The position numbers were made by a program, and so were the translations under genes. Under the pieces are notes generated by a model. That model worked only from the letters and a program-made list of their open reading frames with translations, made no database searches and had not been told where the DNA came from. Positions 14,048 to 14,594 of a stretch of DNA of 14,594 nt are shown one piece after another (within the stretch, counting starts at the first letter, position 1; every line of letters starts with the position of its first letter). This DNA comes from Actinomycetota bacterium. GTDB taxonomy: Bacteria; Actinomycetota; Thermoleophilia; Gaiellales; Gaiellaceae. The stretch is from positions 1 to 14,594 of the forward strand of contig VAXD01000004.1 of the NCBI GenBank assembly GCA_005884155.1, read 5' to 3'.

Positions 14048-14594
14048 ATGGGTGCTGCGGCGCCGCGCGCGGTCGTCTTCGACCTTTGGAACACGATCGC
14101 CGAGTGGCCCGCCGAGGCCTGGGCCGAGGTGCGGCCGAGCGTCGCCGAGCGCGTCGGCCTCCCGCTCGAGGAGTTCGACGCGCGCTGGTACGGCGATCTC
14201 GCTCACGTCCGCGAGATGGGGCCGCTCGCCGATGCACTGGCGGTCATCGGCGCCTCGCCGGAGACGTCCGCTGAGATTCTCGAGCTGCGGCGCGACGTGA
14301 CGCTCCAAGGGCTCGAGCCGGTGCCGGGCGCCGCGGATACGATCGCCGCGATCCGAGAGCGGGGGCTCATGATCGGGCTGATCACCGTCTGCAGCGAGGA
14401 CGTGCCGCTGCTCTGGCAGGAGACCGCGTTCCACGGGCTCTTCGACGCCGAGGTCTTCTCGTGCTCGGTCGGTCTGCGCAAACCGGACCCGCGGATCTAT
14501 CACCTGGCCCTCGAGCAGCTCGGCGTCGAGCCGGGTGAGGCGGTCTTCGTCGGCGACGGCGCGAACGACGAGCTGGCCGGCGCCGAGCGAGTCG
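14048..14594 (+). CDS. HAD-family hydrolase, N-terminal part
   Basis: ATG 14048 directly follows the YbjQ stop (TAG-ATG), and the frame stays open to the window end, giving about 182 residues. HAD marks are motif I RAVVFDLWNTIAEW, motif II-like LITVCSEDV, motif III LRKPDPRIYHLALEQLG and motif IV VFVGDGANDELAGAE. The helical cap lies between residues ~20 and 80. Motif I is D-L-W-N-T rather than D-x-D-x-T, so the second, acid/base Asp of HAD phosphatases is missing. The nucleophile, Lys and motif IV Asp are kept. Such DxWNT members are common but poorly characterised. The substrate cannot be told. Confidence 0.88.
   Translation, partial: MGAAAPRAVVFDLWNTIAEWPAEAWAEVRPSVAERVGLPLEEFDARWYGDLAHVREMGPLADALAVIGASPETSAEILELRRDVTLQGLEPVPGAADTIAAIRERGLMIGLITVCSEDVPLLWQETAFHGLFDAEVFSCSVGLRKPDPRIYHLALEQLGVEPGEAVFVGDGANDELAGAERV

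Noticed and set aside
1..14594. CRISPR arrays, insertion sequences, tRNA or rRNA genes, prophage genes
   Set aside because: I saw no direct-repeat arrays, transposase motifs, tRNA-like cloverleafs or rRNA segments. The window reads as ordinary chromosome.

Overview
The window is about 70% GC and densely packed, with GTG, TTG and possibly CTG starts, GTGA start/stop overlaps, and frames separated by a few bases. It looks like the chromosome of a high-GC actinobacterium, possibly a deep lineage such as Thermoleophilia/Gaiellales. That placement is inferred from gene style and content; no rRNA marker is present. I see no mobile elements, tRNA genes, rRNA genes or CRISPR arrays.

Layout. Positions 1-413 (+) hold the end of a TIGR00725/LOG-like Rossmann-fold protein. 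A minus-strand unit runs 2774 to 385: an ECF42-type promoter, a DGPF (YCII-related) protein, an ECF42 sigma factor with a TPR-like C-terminal extension, and a guanidino-group hydrolase/amidinotransferase whose frame is broken before its catalytic Cys. A second minus-strand unit runs 6856 to 2866: a tandem-GNAT acetyltransferase, a SAM methyltransferase, an MrfA/Hrq1-like DEAH helicase (also with a broken frame, before its DUF1998 Cys cluster) and a previously hidden 55-residue membrane protein. It is followed by a strong hairpin.

Positions 6878-9885 (+) are a TPP-riboswitch-controlled thiamine operon, thiD-thiM-thiE-thiL, with every junction overlapping. The genes salvage hydroxymethylpyrimidine and hydroxyethylthiazole, join them into thiamine phosphate and phosphorylate that to TPP. 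A lone OppB-type ABC permease follows 28 bases after thiL on the same strand. It converges with a minus-strand pair, a polyprenol-phosphate mannosyltransferase-like GT2 gene and trxA. Divergent from that pair, with only 15 bases between the outermost GTG codons, is a family X DNA polymerase with a PHP domain, then a YbjQ-family protein and the start of a HAD hydrolase that runs off the window.

The most interesting signals are these. (1) An ECF42 promoter signature (TGTCGA, 17 bases, CGTC) lies directly upstream of the DGPF-sigma operon, which carries an amidino-hydrolase as a third cistron. (2) The thiD Shine-Dalgarno lies inside the TPP aptamer. (3) A symmetric, shared -10 candidate lies between the divergent mannosyltransferase and polX genes and would make both mRNAs leaderless. 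(4) There is a small membrane protein behind the DNA-repair helicase. (5) Two frame breaks can be repaired by the same edit.
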